Shown here piece by piece: positions 41,973-51,153 of a stretch of DNA of 64,000 bases. Position 1 is the stretch's first letter; every line of letters begins with the position of its first letter. The notes beneath the pieces were generated by a model, which saw only the letters and a program-made list of their open reading frames with translations, searched no databases and had not been told where the DNA came from. Both the position numbers and the translations under genes were made by a program. This stretch comes from Parapedobacter deserti (GTDB taxonomy: Bacteria > Bacteroidota > Bacteroidia > Sphingobacteriales > Sphingobacteriaceae). The stretch lies in the NCBI RefSeq assembly GCF_042646065.1, contig NZ_JBHRTA010000061.1, positions 110,633 to 174,632 on the forward strand. Reading direction: 5' to 3'.

Positions 41973-44900
41973 TTATAGCTTTATGTTTAGTCCTAACATG
42001 ATGGTTTTGGCGTTGGGATATCCATCGAAATCCATTCCTTGGTTGATGGCTGAATTGCCGAACCGGTTGACTTCCGGGTCAAAGCCTTTGTACCGGGTGA
42101 ATGTCAGGTAGTTTTGCGCAGCGATATATGCTCTAATCTCGCCCAGACCGATACGACGCATGTTATCGCCGGAGATGGTATACCCCAATGCGATGTTTTT
42201 CAACCGCAGATAGGAGCCGTCTTCGATATGGAAGGACGACAGAATCCGCTGGCCACCGGTGGAATTTGCCCGCGGGGTCGTTTGACTCGGGTTGGAAGGG
42301 GTCCAGCGGTCTAACACATCAATGGATTGGTTGTTGTTGCCATTGAGGTTGTATAGGTCAAACCGCGCGAAATTCAGGATGTCATTGCCCAGACTACCTT
42401 GAAGGAAAACGGTAAGGTCAATATTGCGCCAGCGCAGGTAGTGAGTCATCCCGCCGAATACGGGCGGATTGCCGTTGCCGATGACCGTACGGTCGTTATC
42501 GTTGATTTCGCCGTCGCCGTTGATATCGGCATACCGAAGATCCCCAGCGGCGGCGTTTGGCTGGCCGGACGAACGGGCCTCTTCATCGGTTTGGAAGATG
42601 CCGATGACCTTCCGGCCATAGAAATCGCCCAGCGGTTCGCCGACTTTCATCAATACGGTATTGGTAACGCCATGGTGGCCGCTCGCGGCTCCGGTGGTAA
42701 ATTCATCGCGTCCATCGAGACTGAGTACCTTGTTTCGATTGAAGGTTAGATTGAGCGAGGTGGTCCACTCGAAGGCGTGCTTTTTTAGATTGTCTGTATT
42801 AAGCCCGATTTCAAACCCGCGGTTTTCGACTTCGCCGATGTTGCGCAGTGAAGAGCTGTAGCCGGTGGTCTGAGGGACGTTAACATCAAACAGCAGGTCA
42901 AACGTCCGCTTGCGATAGTAATCGGCGGTGAGCCGGACTCGATTGGACCAAAAGGCGACGTCTATGCCGGCATCAAGCTGGGCGTTGCTTTCCCAACCAA
43001 GGTTTAAGTTGCTGAGACTGACCGGCACCGCACCGGTCTGCAACACCGGATTGGCGCCTCCGAGCGGATACTGCACGTTGCCTATAATGGAGAGGTAACC
43101 GAAATTGCGGATGTCCTGATTGCCCGTAAGGCCGTAGCTGACCCTAAGCTTGAGGTCGGAGATGGTCTGCTGATTGTGCATGAAGGACTCGTTGATGATA
43201 CGCCAAGCGAAGGCGCCCGAAGGGAAAAAACCGTATTTTTTGTTGGGTCCAAACCGTGATGAACCGTCGGCCCGCGCAGTCAGGGTAAGCAGGAACCGAT
43301 CCTGAAACCGGTAGTTGATGCGGGCGAGGTAGGATTGCAGCGCCCATTCGCTGGCATCGGAATGGGGCCGCTGCAAGGTGCCCCCGGCTCCGAGGTTGTG
43401 ATACAACGCAAAATCATCGTTGAAGTCGCGGGCGTTGGCTTCTACGCCTTCGAAGTAGATGCCCTGCACCGTGTACCCTGCAAGGGCGGTCAGGTGGTGG
43501 TGGTCATTGAAATCGCGGCTGAAGGTCAGCGTATTTTCATTTAACCATTCGCGGTTCAAACCCGTCGTTATGCGCGCTATGCCGTTGGTTCCCATGCCCA
43601 AGCCGATGTTGCGGGTGACGTAATAGTTGAATTTGGTGTTTTCGATGTTGCCTCCCAGCGATGTGCGGAGGGTAAGTCCTTCCAGTAGTTTTACATCTGC
43701 AAATGCATTGACCATCAGCCTATTGTTTAGCGACTTATCGGTGATCTCCCGGGCGATACCCACGGGGTTGTCAACCAGGTTGCCGTTTAGTGGGCCTTGG
43801 TCGCGGTAGTAGGATCCGTCGGCGTTAAACACGGGAAATACGGGTGCATAGTTTACGGCAGCATTCATCACCCCAGCGTTGGATCCGCCGCCGATCTGCG
43901 AGTGGGCGGCCTGGCCCTTTATCATCGCACCGGTAAGGTTTAGCCCTAGCACTACATGCTCGGAAAGCTCCCTATCGATATTGGTACGAAGCGTATAACG
44001 CTTGAAGCTGGACCGTTCGATAATGCCCTGCTGGCTGTAGATATTGCCGGAAATAGCGTAACGCGTTTTGCTTTCGCCGCCGGTAAGCATCAGCTGATAT
44101 TGCTGTAACGGGGCCGGGCGGAGAACTTCGTGCTGCCAGTCCGTGTCGACCTCAATCTGATTGGGGAGTGCGCGCTCGGCAGACGACCCGTCGAAATAGG
44201 GCTCGCCGCCACCGTTGATTCTGGCTTCGTTGATAAACTCGGCGTACTGACGGCTGTTGAGCAAGGGGATGGTATGCCGTACGGTTTGCATGCCGTAATA
44301 GCTTTCAAAGGCAATATCGTTTTGATCGGCTTTACCCCGCTTGGTAGTCACGATAACGACGCCGTTGGAGCCGCGCGAGCCGTAAATTGCGGTCGACGAG
44401 GCGTCTTTCAGAATTTCGATGGACTCAATATCTGCGGGGTTGAGCGTATTGATCGAGCCCGTGGGAAACCCGTCAACGACATAAAGCGGGTCGTTGCCGG
44501 CATTGACCGACCCGGTACCGCGAATCCGTATGGTGGCGGGCGCGCCGGGGCTCCCGGAGTTTTGAGTCACCAATACACCCGGCGCTCGTCCTTGTAGCGC
44601 ACGACCGAAATCGACAACCGGCGTCGATTTGATATCACGCTCGGAGATGGTCGCTACGGATCCTGTCAGATCGGACTTACGCACCGTGCCGTAACCCACT
44701 ACGACGACCTCTTCGAGATCATCTACCGCTTCTCTCAAAACCACGTCATGGACGGAGGAACTGCCGATAGCGCGTTCGACCGGATGGTAGCCAACCATCG
44801 TGAAGACTAATGCGGTTTCATTGCCGGATATGGCAATCCGATAGGCGCCGGCACGGTCGGAGACAACACGCTGCTGAGATTGCTTCAGCGCAATTGTGAC

Positions 44901-45332
44901 GCCTTCGAGCGCCTCTCCTTTTTCGCTGGTGACGCGCCCCGTGACGACGCGTTGCTGGGTCTGCGTGCGGGGCGCCGCCCGGGAAATGATGACGTTGGCC
45001 TCTTCAATGGTGTAGGTCAGCGGCAATCCGTGCAGGCATTGGTCTAGCGCGTCGCGCAGCGTAGCATCTTTGCAGACTATGCTAACCTTGGGCGCTTGGG
45101 TGATGGCATCAGCATCAAATAGAAAGTGGTAGCCGCTCTGCCTGTTTAGTTCCTGAAAAACGGTTTCTAATGATACTGAACGGAGTTGCATCGTGATTTT
45201 CTGCGCACTGGCAAATACACTGAAATGCAAGCTAATCACAACCAAGACAGCACTCAATTTCATAATTACCGATAGATATAACTGGTGTAATGCGCTTTGG
45301 GACATGCCCAAAGCAGCTTTTTTTTCATACAT
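41973..45332 (-). CDS. SusC/RagA-family TonB-dependent transporter with STN domain, locus 2
   Basis: 1119 aa. After the signal region is an STN domain (QLRSVSLETVFQELNRQSGY), then CarboxypepD_reg-like (GEALEGVTIALKQSQQRVVS), TonB-box-like EEVVVVGYGTVRKSDLTGSV, plug motifs (IRIRGTGSVNAGNDPLYVVD, ILKDASSTAIYGSRGSNGVV) and the barrel ending MLGLNIKL. Again a signalling transporter with its own FecR upstream. Substrate not readable. Confidence 0.96.
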   Translation of the reverse strand: MYEKKAALGMSQSALHQLYLSVIMKLSAVLVVISLHFSVFASAQKITMQLRSVSLETVFQELNRQSGYHFLFDADAITQAPKVSIVCKDATLRDALDQCLHGLPLTYTIEEANVIISRAAPRTQTQQRVVTGRVTSEKGEALEGVTIALKQSQQRVVSDRAGAYRIAISGNETALVFTMVGYHPVERAIGSSSVHDVVLREAVDDLEEVVVVGYGTVRKSDLTGSVATISERDIKSTPVVDFGRALQGRAPGVLVTQNSGSPGAPATIRIRGTGSVNAGNDPLYVVDGFPTGSINTLNPADIESIEILKDASSTAIYGSRGSNGVVIVTTKRGKADQNDIAFESYYGMQTVRHTIPLLNSRQYAEFINEARINGGGEPYFDGSSAERALPNQIEVDTDWQHEVLRPAPLQQYQLMLTGGESKTRYAISGNIYSQQGIIERSSFKRYTLRTNIDRELSEHVVLGLNLTGAMIKGQAAHSQIGGGSNAGVMNAAVNYAPVFPVFNADGSYYRDQGPLNGNLVDNPVGIAREITDKSLNNRLMVNAFADVKLLEGLTLRTSLGGNIENTKFNYYVTRNIGLGMGTNGIARITTGLNREWLNENTLTFSRDFNDHHHLTALAGYTVQGIYFEGVEANARDFNDDFALYHNLGAGGTLQRPHSDASEWALQSYLARINYRFQDRFLLTLTARADGSSRFGPNKKYGFFPSGAFAWRIINESFMHNQQTISDLKLRVSYGLTGNQDIRNFGYLSIIGNVQYPLGGANPVLQTGAVPVSLSNLNLGWESNAQLDAGIDVAFWSNRVRLTADYYRKRTFDLLFDVNVPQTTGYSSSLRNIGEVENRGFEIGLNTDNLKKHAFEWTTSLNLTFNRNKVLSLDGRDEFTTGAASGHHGVTNTVLMKVGEPLGDFYGRKVIGIFQTDEEARSSGQPNAAAGDLRYADINGDGEINDNDRTVIGNGNPPVFGGMTHYLRWRNIDLTVFLQGSLGNDILNFARFDLYNLNGNNNQSIDVLDRWTPSNPSQTTPRANSTGGQRILSSFHIEDGSYLRLKNIALGYTISGDNMRRIGLGEIRAYIAAQNYLTFTRYKGFDPEVNRFGNSAINQGMDFDGYPNAKTIMLGLNIKL

Positions 45333-45461
45333 TTGAACAAGGTTTGTTAGTTAAAATTGGTTTTTGCAAATCACCGAGCAATTAACGAATCGAGGGTCCT
45401 TGACCCCGGCAGTCGGAACGCGGCAACGTTCCGGCTGTTTTCGCTATTGTTGGAGGTATGG

Positions 45462-46670
45462 CTATTTCATAATCAGAATTTTACCTCCTTCCATTTGATA
45501 GCGCAGCAGGCCGGTCGCCTGCAATGCTTTCATCAGTTTGTTTACCTCTTGAAACCGCTGAACGCTGCCTCCGATTCGCTTACCTGCCATGCCGTCCCGA
45601 TACTCGACCTCGACATCATACCAACGTGCCACCTTCCGCATAACCTCTTCTATAGGTTCGTTATGAAAGGTAAATAGCCCGTCTTTCCACGAAGCGACGC
45701 GCCGTGTGTCTACAGCGGCCCGCCTGATCGTGTTGCCGTCCGCTTCGATCAGCGATTGCTCTCCGGGACTGAGAATGAGCGAACGGCCCGCAAGTGGGCC
45801 ATCTCCCGATCTTTCGACACGTACACTCCCCGAAATAAGCGCAGTCTTTACGTAGCCATCATCGGCGTAGGCGCTTACGTTGAAGGTGGTTCCCAGCACT
45901 TCCAGCGTTTGCAGTGCCGTCTGCACCACAAAGGGCTTTTTTGAGTCGTGGTGTATTTCAAAAAACGCTTCACCTTCGATGGTAACCACCCGTTTGTCTT
46001 CGGCGAATTGTACTGGAAATATGATCGACGATGCTGCATTGAGCCAGACTCGGCTGCCGTCCGGCAAGGTGAGCCGGTACTGCTTGCCTTTAGGGATATG
46101 AATGCTGTGCTCTGCTTGGACGGTACCGGTGGAATGCGCTGATTGGCGATACTCCAGCTCAGAACCTTCCATAACGACGGATACACCGGCTTCACTGGCC
46201 ACCACTCCGTTCGATGCCTCCTCCAGGTCGACCACTGTGCCATCGGCCAAACGGAGGACTGCTTTATCCGTGCCTGAGGCCGGAAGTGAGGTTGCTGAAA
46301 CGGTAGTATTGTTGTCTTCGGCTTCCTGCCAAGGTTCGTTGACGGGCTGTGTCCACCAAAGCCCGATCCCGATGCAAATTAGTGCCGCTGTGCCGCCCAA
46401 CCAATGGGTATAGCGCAGCAAGCCACTGTGTCGGCGCGATTTGCGTTCAAAGTCGGGATGGTTGATGATCGTAGAGATCATCTTTTGACGATTAACGGGA
46501 ATCTGATCATTATCTTCTTCTTGGCGCAGGTGTTCGTCCACCCAGGAAGCAATGACCTCGTCTTGATCGTTGGCTGACAAGTATTGGTGAAGCTCGTCAA
46601 ATGCTGCTCTGCTGATTCGCCCCGACGCAAATGCGTCCAACAGTTTCCTTATATGCTCCTTTTTTTCCAT
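45462..46670 (-). CDS. FecR-family anti-sigma factor, locus 2
   Basis: 402 aa. The membrane helix (YTHWLGGTAALICIGIGLWW) follows an N-terminal cytoplasmic helix region. FecR domain: HIPKGKQYRLTLPDGSRVWL, NAASSIIFPVQFAEDKRVVT, EAFFEIHHDSKKPFVVQTAL, VLGTTFNVSAY. The C-terminal DUF4974/STN-like part ends with QFQ-like residues. It couples SusC status to the sigma factor encoded upstream. Confidence 0.94.
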   Translation of the reverse strand: MEKKEHIRKLLDAFASGRISRAAFDELHQYLSANDQDEVIASWVDEHLRQEEDNDQIPVNRQKMISTIINHPDFERKSRRHSGLLRYTHWLGGTAALICIGIGLWWTQPVNEPWQEAEDNNTTVSATSLPASGTDKAVLRLADGTVVDLEEASNGVVASEAGVSVVMEGSELEYRQSAHSTGTVQAEHSIHIPKGKQYRLTLPDGSRVWLNAASSIIFPVQFAEDKRVVTIEGEAFFEIHHDSKKPFVVQTALQTLEVLGTTFNVSAYADDGYVKTALISGSVRVERSGDGPLAGRSLILSPGEQSLIEADGNTIRRAAVDTRRVASWKDGLFTFHNEPIEEVMRKVARWYDVEVEYRDGMAGKRIGGSVQRFQEVNKLMKALQATGLLRYQMEGGKILIMK

Positions 46671-46764
46671 AGCTATCCCGCGTTATGGGCGTGACCGTTA
46701 TTGTGGTCTATTATTAATAAGTACGTGGCAGCTACGGGAGTGGGTAGTGGATCGGTAAAAAAAG

Positions 46765-47340
46765 TTAACACAAAAACAGCAGGGGGATGCAGGTGACGCC
46801 ATGCTGTTCAAAATGCTTTCGTAGTATTTTTAGTGCATTGATGAGGTGATACTTTACCGTATCGCGCGATATCTGCATGCGCTCGGCGATTTCTTGGTAG
46901 GTGAGTCCCTCGCCTCTGCTCAGCATGAACACGGCATGCTGCTGGTCCGATAGCCGCTTTAACCCGGTTTGGGTGACATGTGTCAGCTCGCGAAGATTGA
47001 GCTGTTCTTCGGTGTTGTTATGGGCAATCGCTATGCGGTGATATAGCCGATCCAAAAAGGCTTTGGATGTCGCGGCTTTCCGCCAATAGTCGGTGATGGT
47101 ACGTCGGGCGGTGACATATAGGTAGGGTACAACCGACCGTTGGTCATCCAAATACTCGCAATGCAACCAAAACTGCAGAAACGTATCCTGGACGATCTCT
47201 TCGCTTAGGGTTTCGTCACGAAGCAGCCGGAGCGCAAACTGGTATATTTTTCTATGATGTGCTTCGAATACTTCCTCAAAAGCCGACTGGTCACGTTGCC
47301 TGAGACGATGAACGAGGTCTGTATCATGAAGATTTCTCAC
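46765..47340 (-). CDS. ECF sigma-70 factor of glycan locus 2
   Basis: 191 aa. Region 2: AFEEVFEAHHRKIYQFALRL and EEIVQDTFLQFW. Region 4: GLKRLSDQQHAVFMLSRGEG, LTYQEIAERMQISRDTVKYH. Standard Bacteroidota ECF factor controlling SusCD expression. First gene of the locus 2 operon; divergent from the phosphatase fusion gene. Confidence 0.93.
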   Translation of the reverse strand: MRNLHDTDLVHRLRQRDQSAFEEVFEAHHRKIYQFALRLLRDETLSEEIVQDTFLQFWLHCEYLDDQRSVVPYLYVTARRTITDYWRKAATSKAFLDRLYHRIAIAHNNTEEQLNLRELTHVTQTGLKRLSDQQHAVFMLSRGEGLTYQEIAERMQISRDTVKYHLINALKILRKHFEQHGVTCIPLLFLC

Positions 47341-47663
47341 GTTGGAACATAATTAATTAGTGTATTGGACTTGGATAGTAAGACAAACTACTAAAAAAAA
47401 TCGGACATTTACAAATCGAACTTCAGACATCTGTAACGTATACCATCGGGCCGCCGAAATTGTTCCAATCTTTACCAAAAGACAATCTTGGCCCAATGTT
47501 CAGTTAACACATCCAACCCACCTTTGCGGAGTTTATACACCAAATATCGTGTAATGGCTTTCATAACGATTGAGTGGGTAAACCGGCATATGCGAGGTGA
47601 CATACCTAGCCGTAACGCGCCTGTATGGTTCCAGCCTGGGCGATAGCAATAAAACAACGACTG
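47341..47663. other. Divergent intergenic region between locus 2 and the phosphatase fusion
   Basis: No gene seen. Promoter candidates are weak: TAGTTTGT on the minus strand near 47380 and CACCTTTG on the plus strand near 47518. Contains no terminator or clear operator. Confidence 0.5.
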
Positions 47664-49556
47664 ATGAAAACGAACACGATTATTCATATTCTCGCGGTGA
47701 GCGCAGCGCTTCTCGTGGTGGCTCCGGCCTCATCGCAAATCCGCCCGGTTGCTTATGTAGGCAACGCGCATTCGCACAACGACTACAGCCGAAATAATCC
47801 GTTTACCTTGGCGTATAGTCTGGGTTTTGGATCTATGGAGGTGGATCTGTTCCTAAAGGATGGCGAACTATACGTGGCCCACGATGCGCACGAAATTAGC
47901 GACGAGCGTACGTTTGACAAGCTCTATTTGGAGCCGATCCTTAGGGCATTTAAAGATGCTGAAGATGGTTATCTCTATCCCGATCAGGGCCAGCTTCAGC
48001 TGCTGATCGATCCGAAAACCGATGGAGGGCCCGTCCTTAACGTGCTGACTGAGAAATTGCGGCCGCACCGCGACTATTTTGACAGCAAGAACAATCCCAA
48101 AGCGGTTAAGCTGGTTATCAGCGGCAAAAAGCCCGAGGCGGCCAACTTTGCCGACTTTGACGAAATGTTCTTTTTTGACGGGGATCTGGGTGTGCATTAC
48201 ACCCCGGATCAACTGGCACGCATCGGCTTGTTCAGTGCTCCGTTCCCCGCTATTTCTAAATGGAATGGCTTTGGAAGACTTACCGAACCGGATTTGATTA
48301 AGGTGAAAGCCATTGTAGACTCGGTTCATCGTATCGGAAAGAAAATCCGCTTCTGGGCAAGCCCGGATACGCGGACTACCTGGTATGAATGGGTCAAATT
48401 GGGGATCGACTACATTAACACCGATGACCCGATAGGCGTATCGGAATTTATGCGCAACTACGCCCGGCATTTTTACCGCGAAGACGCACCTTATGTGCCT
48501 TACCAACCGCGCTACACTGCGAAACTGGGTACAAGGCCGCGCAATATTATCCTGTTAATTAGCGATGGGGCCGGGTTGTCTCAGCTGTCGGCCGCCGCAA
48601 TCGCTAACCGCGGATTGCTGAATGTGCTTAATATGCCATACACGGGTTATCTATACACCAGCTCGACAGACAACTACCATACGGACTCCGCTGCGGGCGG
48701 TAGCGCCCTGGCCACGGGTGTCAAAACCCGTAACCGTTATATCGGCGTGGATACGCTCGGAAATCCGGTAACCAATATTCCTGATCGCCTCGCCACGAAA
48801 GGAATTGTTAGCGGCATCGTCTCTAACGACCGTGTAACGGGAGCAACACCGTCTTCATTTTATGCACATGTCAGCGAGCGCGACCTGTTGGATAGCATTG
48901 CTCACGATTTGTTAGACTCGAAGCTGTCATTGGTGGTGGGCGGTTTCCACCCCGCCTTTGCAGAAGCAGACAGCGCGTTGCTCGTCGAGCTGCGCAACAA
49001 AGGCTTTGACGTGCAAGAGGGGTTGGAGGGCATTGAAAAAAGCAAGAGCAAGCGAGTGCTGGCATTCGCGTCAGACAGGGTAAGCCGTGAATGGGATAAA
49101 CTGAGTAGCGAGCAGGGCAGTATCAATACTGACTACCGAATGATCGAACATGCGTTCCTCCCTTCAGTGACATTTTTGAACACGCAAAGCGGTGACAATG
49201 GCTTCTTTTTGATGGTTGAGGGTGCTAAAATTGATGGCGGCGGCCATAGCAACTCAATACCCTTTACGGTGACCGAATACCTGAGTTTCGATAGGCTGGT
49301 CGGCCAGGCGCTGGAATATGCCGATGCCGATGGGGAAACGCTGGTCATCGTCACGTCTGATCACGAAACAGGGGGGCTGGTCGTGCTGGATGGCAACGAT
49401 AAAACCGGTGAGGTTCTGGGCCGTTTTGCCACGACAGACCACACCGGCATACCTGTACCACTGGCCGCTTATGGCCCGGGGGCGGAGCATTTTCGGGGTT
49501 TCGTGGATAATGCTGAGATTGCTAAACGTATCTACAAACTATTGCAGATCGAATAA
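47664..49556 (+). CDS. Fusion of a GDPD-like domain and an alkaline phosphatase
   Basis: 630 aa from the ATG at 47664 (signal MKTNTIIHILAVSAALLVVA). The N-terminal half has NAHSHNDYSRNNPFTLAYSL and SMEVDLFLKDGELYVAHDA, the GDPD/PI-PLC-like AIM6-type barrel with catalytic His and Glu/Asp. The C-terminal half is a PhoA-type alkaline phosphatase: NIILLISDGAGLSQ, YHTDSAAGGSALATGVKT with the serine nucleophile, VEGAKIDGGGHSN, VIVTSDHETGG and TTDHTGIPVPLAAYGPGA. It would cut a phosphodiester and then release phosphate in one periplasmic protein. Confidence 0.93.
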   Translation: MKTNTIIHILAVSAALLVVAPASSQIRPVAYVGNAHSHNDYSRNNPFTLAYSLGFGSMEVDLFLKDGELYVAHDAHEISDERTFDKLYLEPILRAFKDAEDGYLYPDQGQLQLLIDPKTDGGPVLNVLTEKLRPHRDYFDSKNNPKAVKLVISGKKPEAANFADFDEMFFFDGDLGVHYTPDQLARIGLFSAPFPAISKWNGFGRLTEPDLIKVKAIVDSVHRIGKKIRFWASPDTRTTWYEWVKLGIDYINTDDPIGVSEFMRNYARHFYREDAPYVPYQPRYTAKLGTRPRNIILLISDGAGLSQLSAAAIANRGLLNVLNMPYTGYLYTSSTDNYHTDSAAGGSALATGVKTRNRYIGVDTLGNPVTNIPDRLATKGIVSGIVSNDRVTGATPSSFYAHVSERDLLDSIAHDLLDSKLSLVVGGFHPAFAEADSALLVELRNKGFDVQEGLEGIEKSKSKRVLAFASDRVSREWDKLSSEQGSINTDYRMIEHAFLPSVTFLNTQSGDNGFFLMVEGAKIDGGGHSNSIPFTVTEYLSFDRLVGQALEYADADGETLVIVTSDHETGGLVVLDGNDKTGEVLGRFATTDHTGIPVPLAAYGPGAEHFRGFVDNAEIAKRIYKLLQIE

Positions 49557-49611
49557 TCCCTATTCTCGCAAATTCTGGCGAGCGCACGATTACGAACCGT
49601 TTGCAAGCAGC

Positions 49612-51060
49612 TTATCTCACCAGCCTATATTCAATGATACATCCCCGCATATTGCTCTCGTCGGGTTTCTCTTCCGTGGGGCCGGAGGTCACCGCCGACT
49701 TGTCCGTGATTACAAACAGTTTCATCCCGTCTGGAGCTATACAGATATCCCGGTAGCGTACGTTCGCTTCAATCAGTTTCTCAGGCTCGCTGGCTAATCC
49801 TTCGCCATCAGGTCGTAACGGGATGCGATAAAGTGCCCCTGCCTTAAGCGTAGTCAGCAATAAACTGTTTTTCCATTCCGGTTTTCCCTCGTGGTGATAA
49901 AAGGCTAAACCGCTCGGTGCCACCGATGGCCATTCTGGACTTTCCGACGCACGTATCTGTTTCATCTTGTCAAGAAGGTATTCATTGTCCGAGGGCATAA
50001 AGCTATATATCGGGTCGCGGTACGCTTCGCCCAGTTGGGCAGCGGCGTCCTGCTCGCTAACGATCAACGGGTAGCTGGTGTTCCATGGTCCCGGAAGGTG
50101 GCTGTGTGGTGAGACCCCGGCTGCCAGACCGTTATAGTTTCCGTCGGCATAGCCGATGATCAACGGATGTCCGTAGTTTTTTCCCGGCTCGATCCGGTTT
50201 ATCTCATCGTCCGAAAATGGGCCATGCTCGCTGGCGTACAAATAAGTCGCTCCATTGACGTTGCCCCATGCGAGCCCTTGCGCGTTTCTATGCCCGATGG
50301 AATATACCGGCGACAGTGTGTCGGCGTTGAAGGGATTATCATCGGGGATCCACGCGCCGGGCCCTTGCCTGGAATCATCGGCATCCGCGAGGTAGCGCAG
50401 TATTTTGCCTTCCTTTGTCCCCGGATCCTGAGCGAAATTCGGTCGTCCGGCGTTATCATATTGCCCCGCCCCCAAATCGCCAACTGCATAAAATAGATAA
50501 TGGTTTCCTTTGGCGGGCATAATGATCAGCCTTCCGCCATTGTGATCGTTGCTCCCGGGTATATCGTCGTCTATTACTTCTTCATTGACCAGCTGCTTAC
50601 TATGGTCTTCGTAACGGTAGCGAACAACTTTCGTTTTGAACAGGCAGCCACCAAAATCAGGAAGGCACCCATTTCCTTCGTTGCCGGCTTCTTCAAACTT
50701 ATAGACGTAAGCTAAATACACAAACGGTTTTCCGGACGAAAAATCGGGATGCAGCGCCAGGCCCATTAAGCCGCCTTGTGGCCATGGCTTGCCACCGGTG
50801 TCCAGTGTGTCGTGCCGCGGGAACAAGCGCTTGTCAGTCAGGTCGAGGACGGTTGTCATGCTCCCCGATTCGGGGTCTATTCTGCACACACGGTACGTTT
50901 TGCTTTCGGTAATCCACAAATAGCCATCAGAACCGTACGAGATCGACCAAGGATCAGCCAGATCTGAAGCCACTATTCGTTGCTCAAATGCCTGCTGCTG
51001 CGCATCTGATGCGTTCACTGTTAGCAGTGCCAAACTAAGGGGAAAGACGCTTTTATGCAT
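49612..51060 (-). CDS. PQQ-dependent sugar dehydrogenase (GSDH/YliI-type)
   Basis: 482 aa from ATG at 51060; the upstream in-frame stretch to 51282 adds 74 unlikely residues and overlaps the next gene. Signal MHKSVFPLSLALLTVNASDA. GSDH domain motifs: DPWSISYGSDGYLWITE, GGLMGLALHPDF, SNDHNGGRLIIMPAKGNHYL, IGHRNAQGLAWGNVNGATYL, YASEHGPFSDDEINRIEPGK. Soluble aldose sugar dehydrogenases oxidise aldoses with PQQ; it may bind a calcium/PQQ pair. Convergent with the phosphatase gene. Confidence 0.92.
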   Translation of the reverse strand: MHKSVFPLSLALLTVNASDAQQQAFEQRIVASDLADPWSISYGSDGYLWITESKTYRVCRIDPESGSMTTVLDLTDKRLFPRHDTLDTGGKPWPQGGLMGLALHPDFSSGKPFVYLAYVYKFEEAGNEGNGCLPDFGGCLFKTKVVRYRYEDHSKQLVNEEVIDDDIPGSNDHNGGRLIIMPAKGNHYLFYAVGDLGAGQYDNAGRPNFAQDPGTKEGKILRYLADADDSRQGPGAWIPDDNPFNADTLSPVYSIGHRNAQGLAWGNVNGATYLYASEHGPFSDDEINRIEPGKNYGHPLIIGYADGNYNGLAAGVSPHSHLPGPWNTSYPLIVSEQDAAAQLGEAYRDPIYSFMPSDNEYLLDKMKQIRASESPEWPSVAPSGLAFYHHEGKPEWKNSLLLTTLKAGALYRIPLRPDGEGLASEPEKLIEANVRYRDICIAPDGMKLFVITDKSAVTSGPTEEKPDESNMRGCIIEYRLVR

Positions 51061-51153
51061 ATGATACGTTTTACGAGAAAACCCGCAATAGGCAGTTTTG
51101 TTGGCATTGTTAGAAAGATCGCCTGCATACAATTTTTTTACGATATTAGCTCC

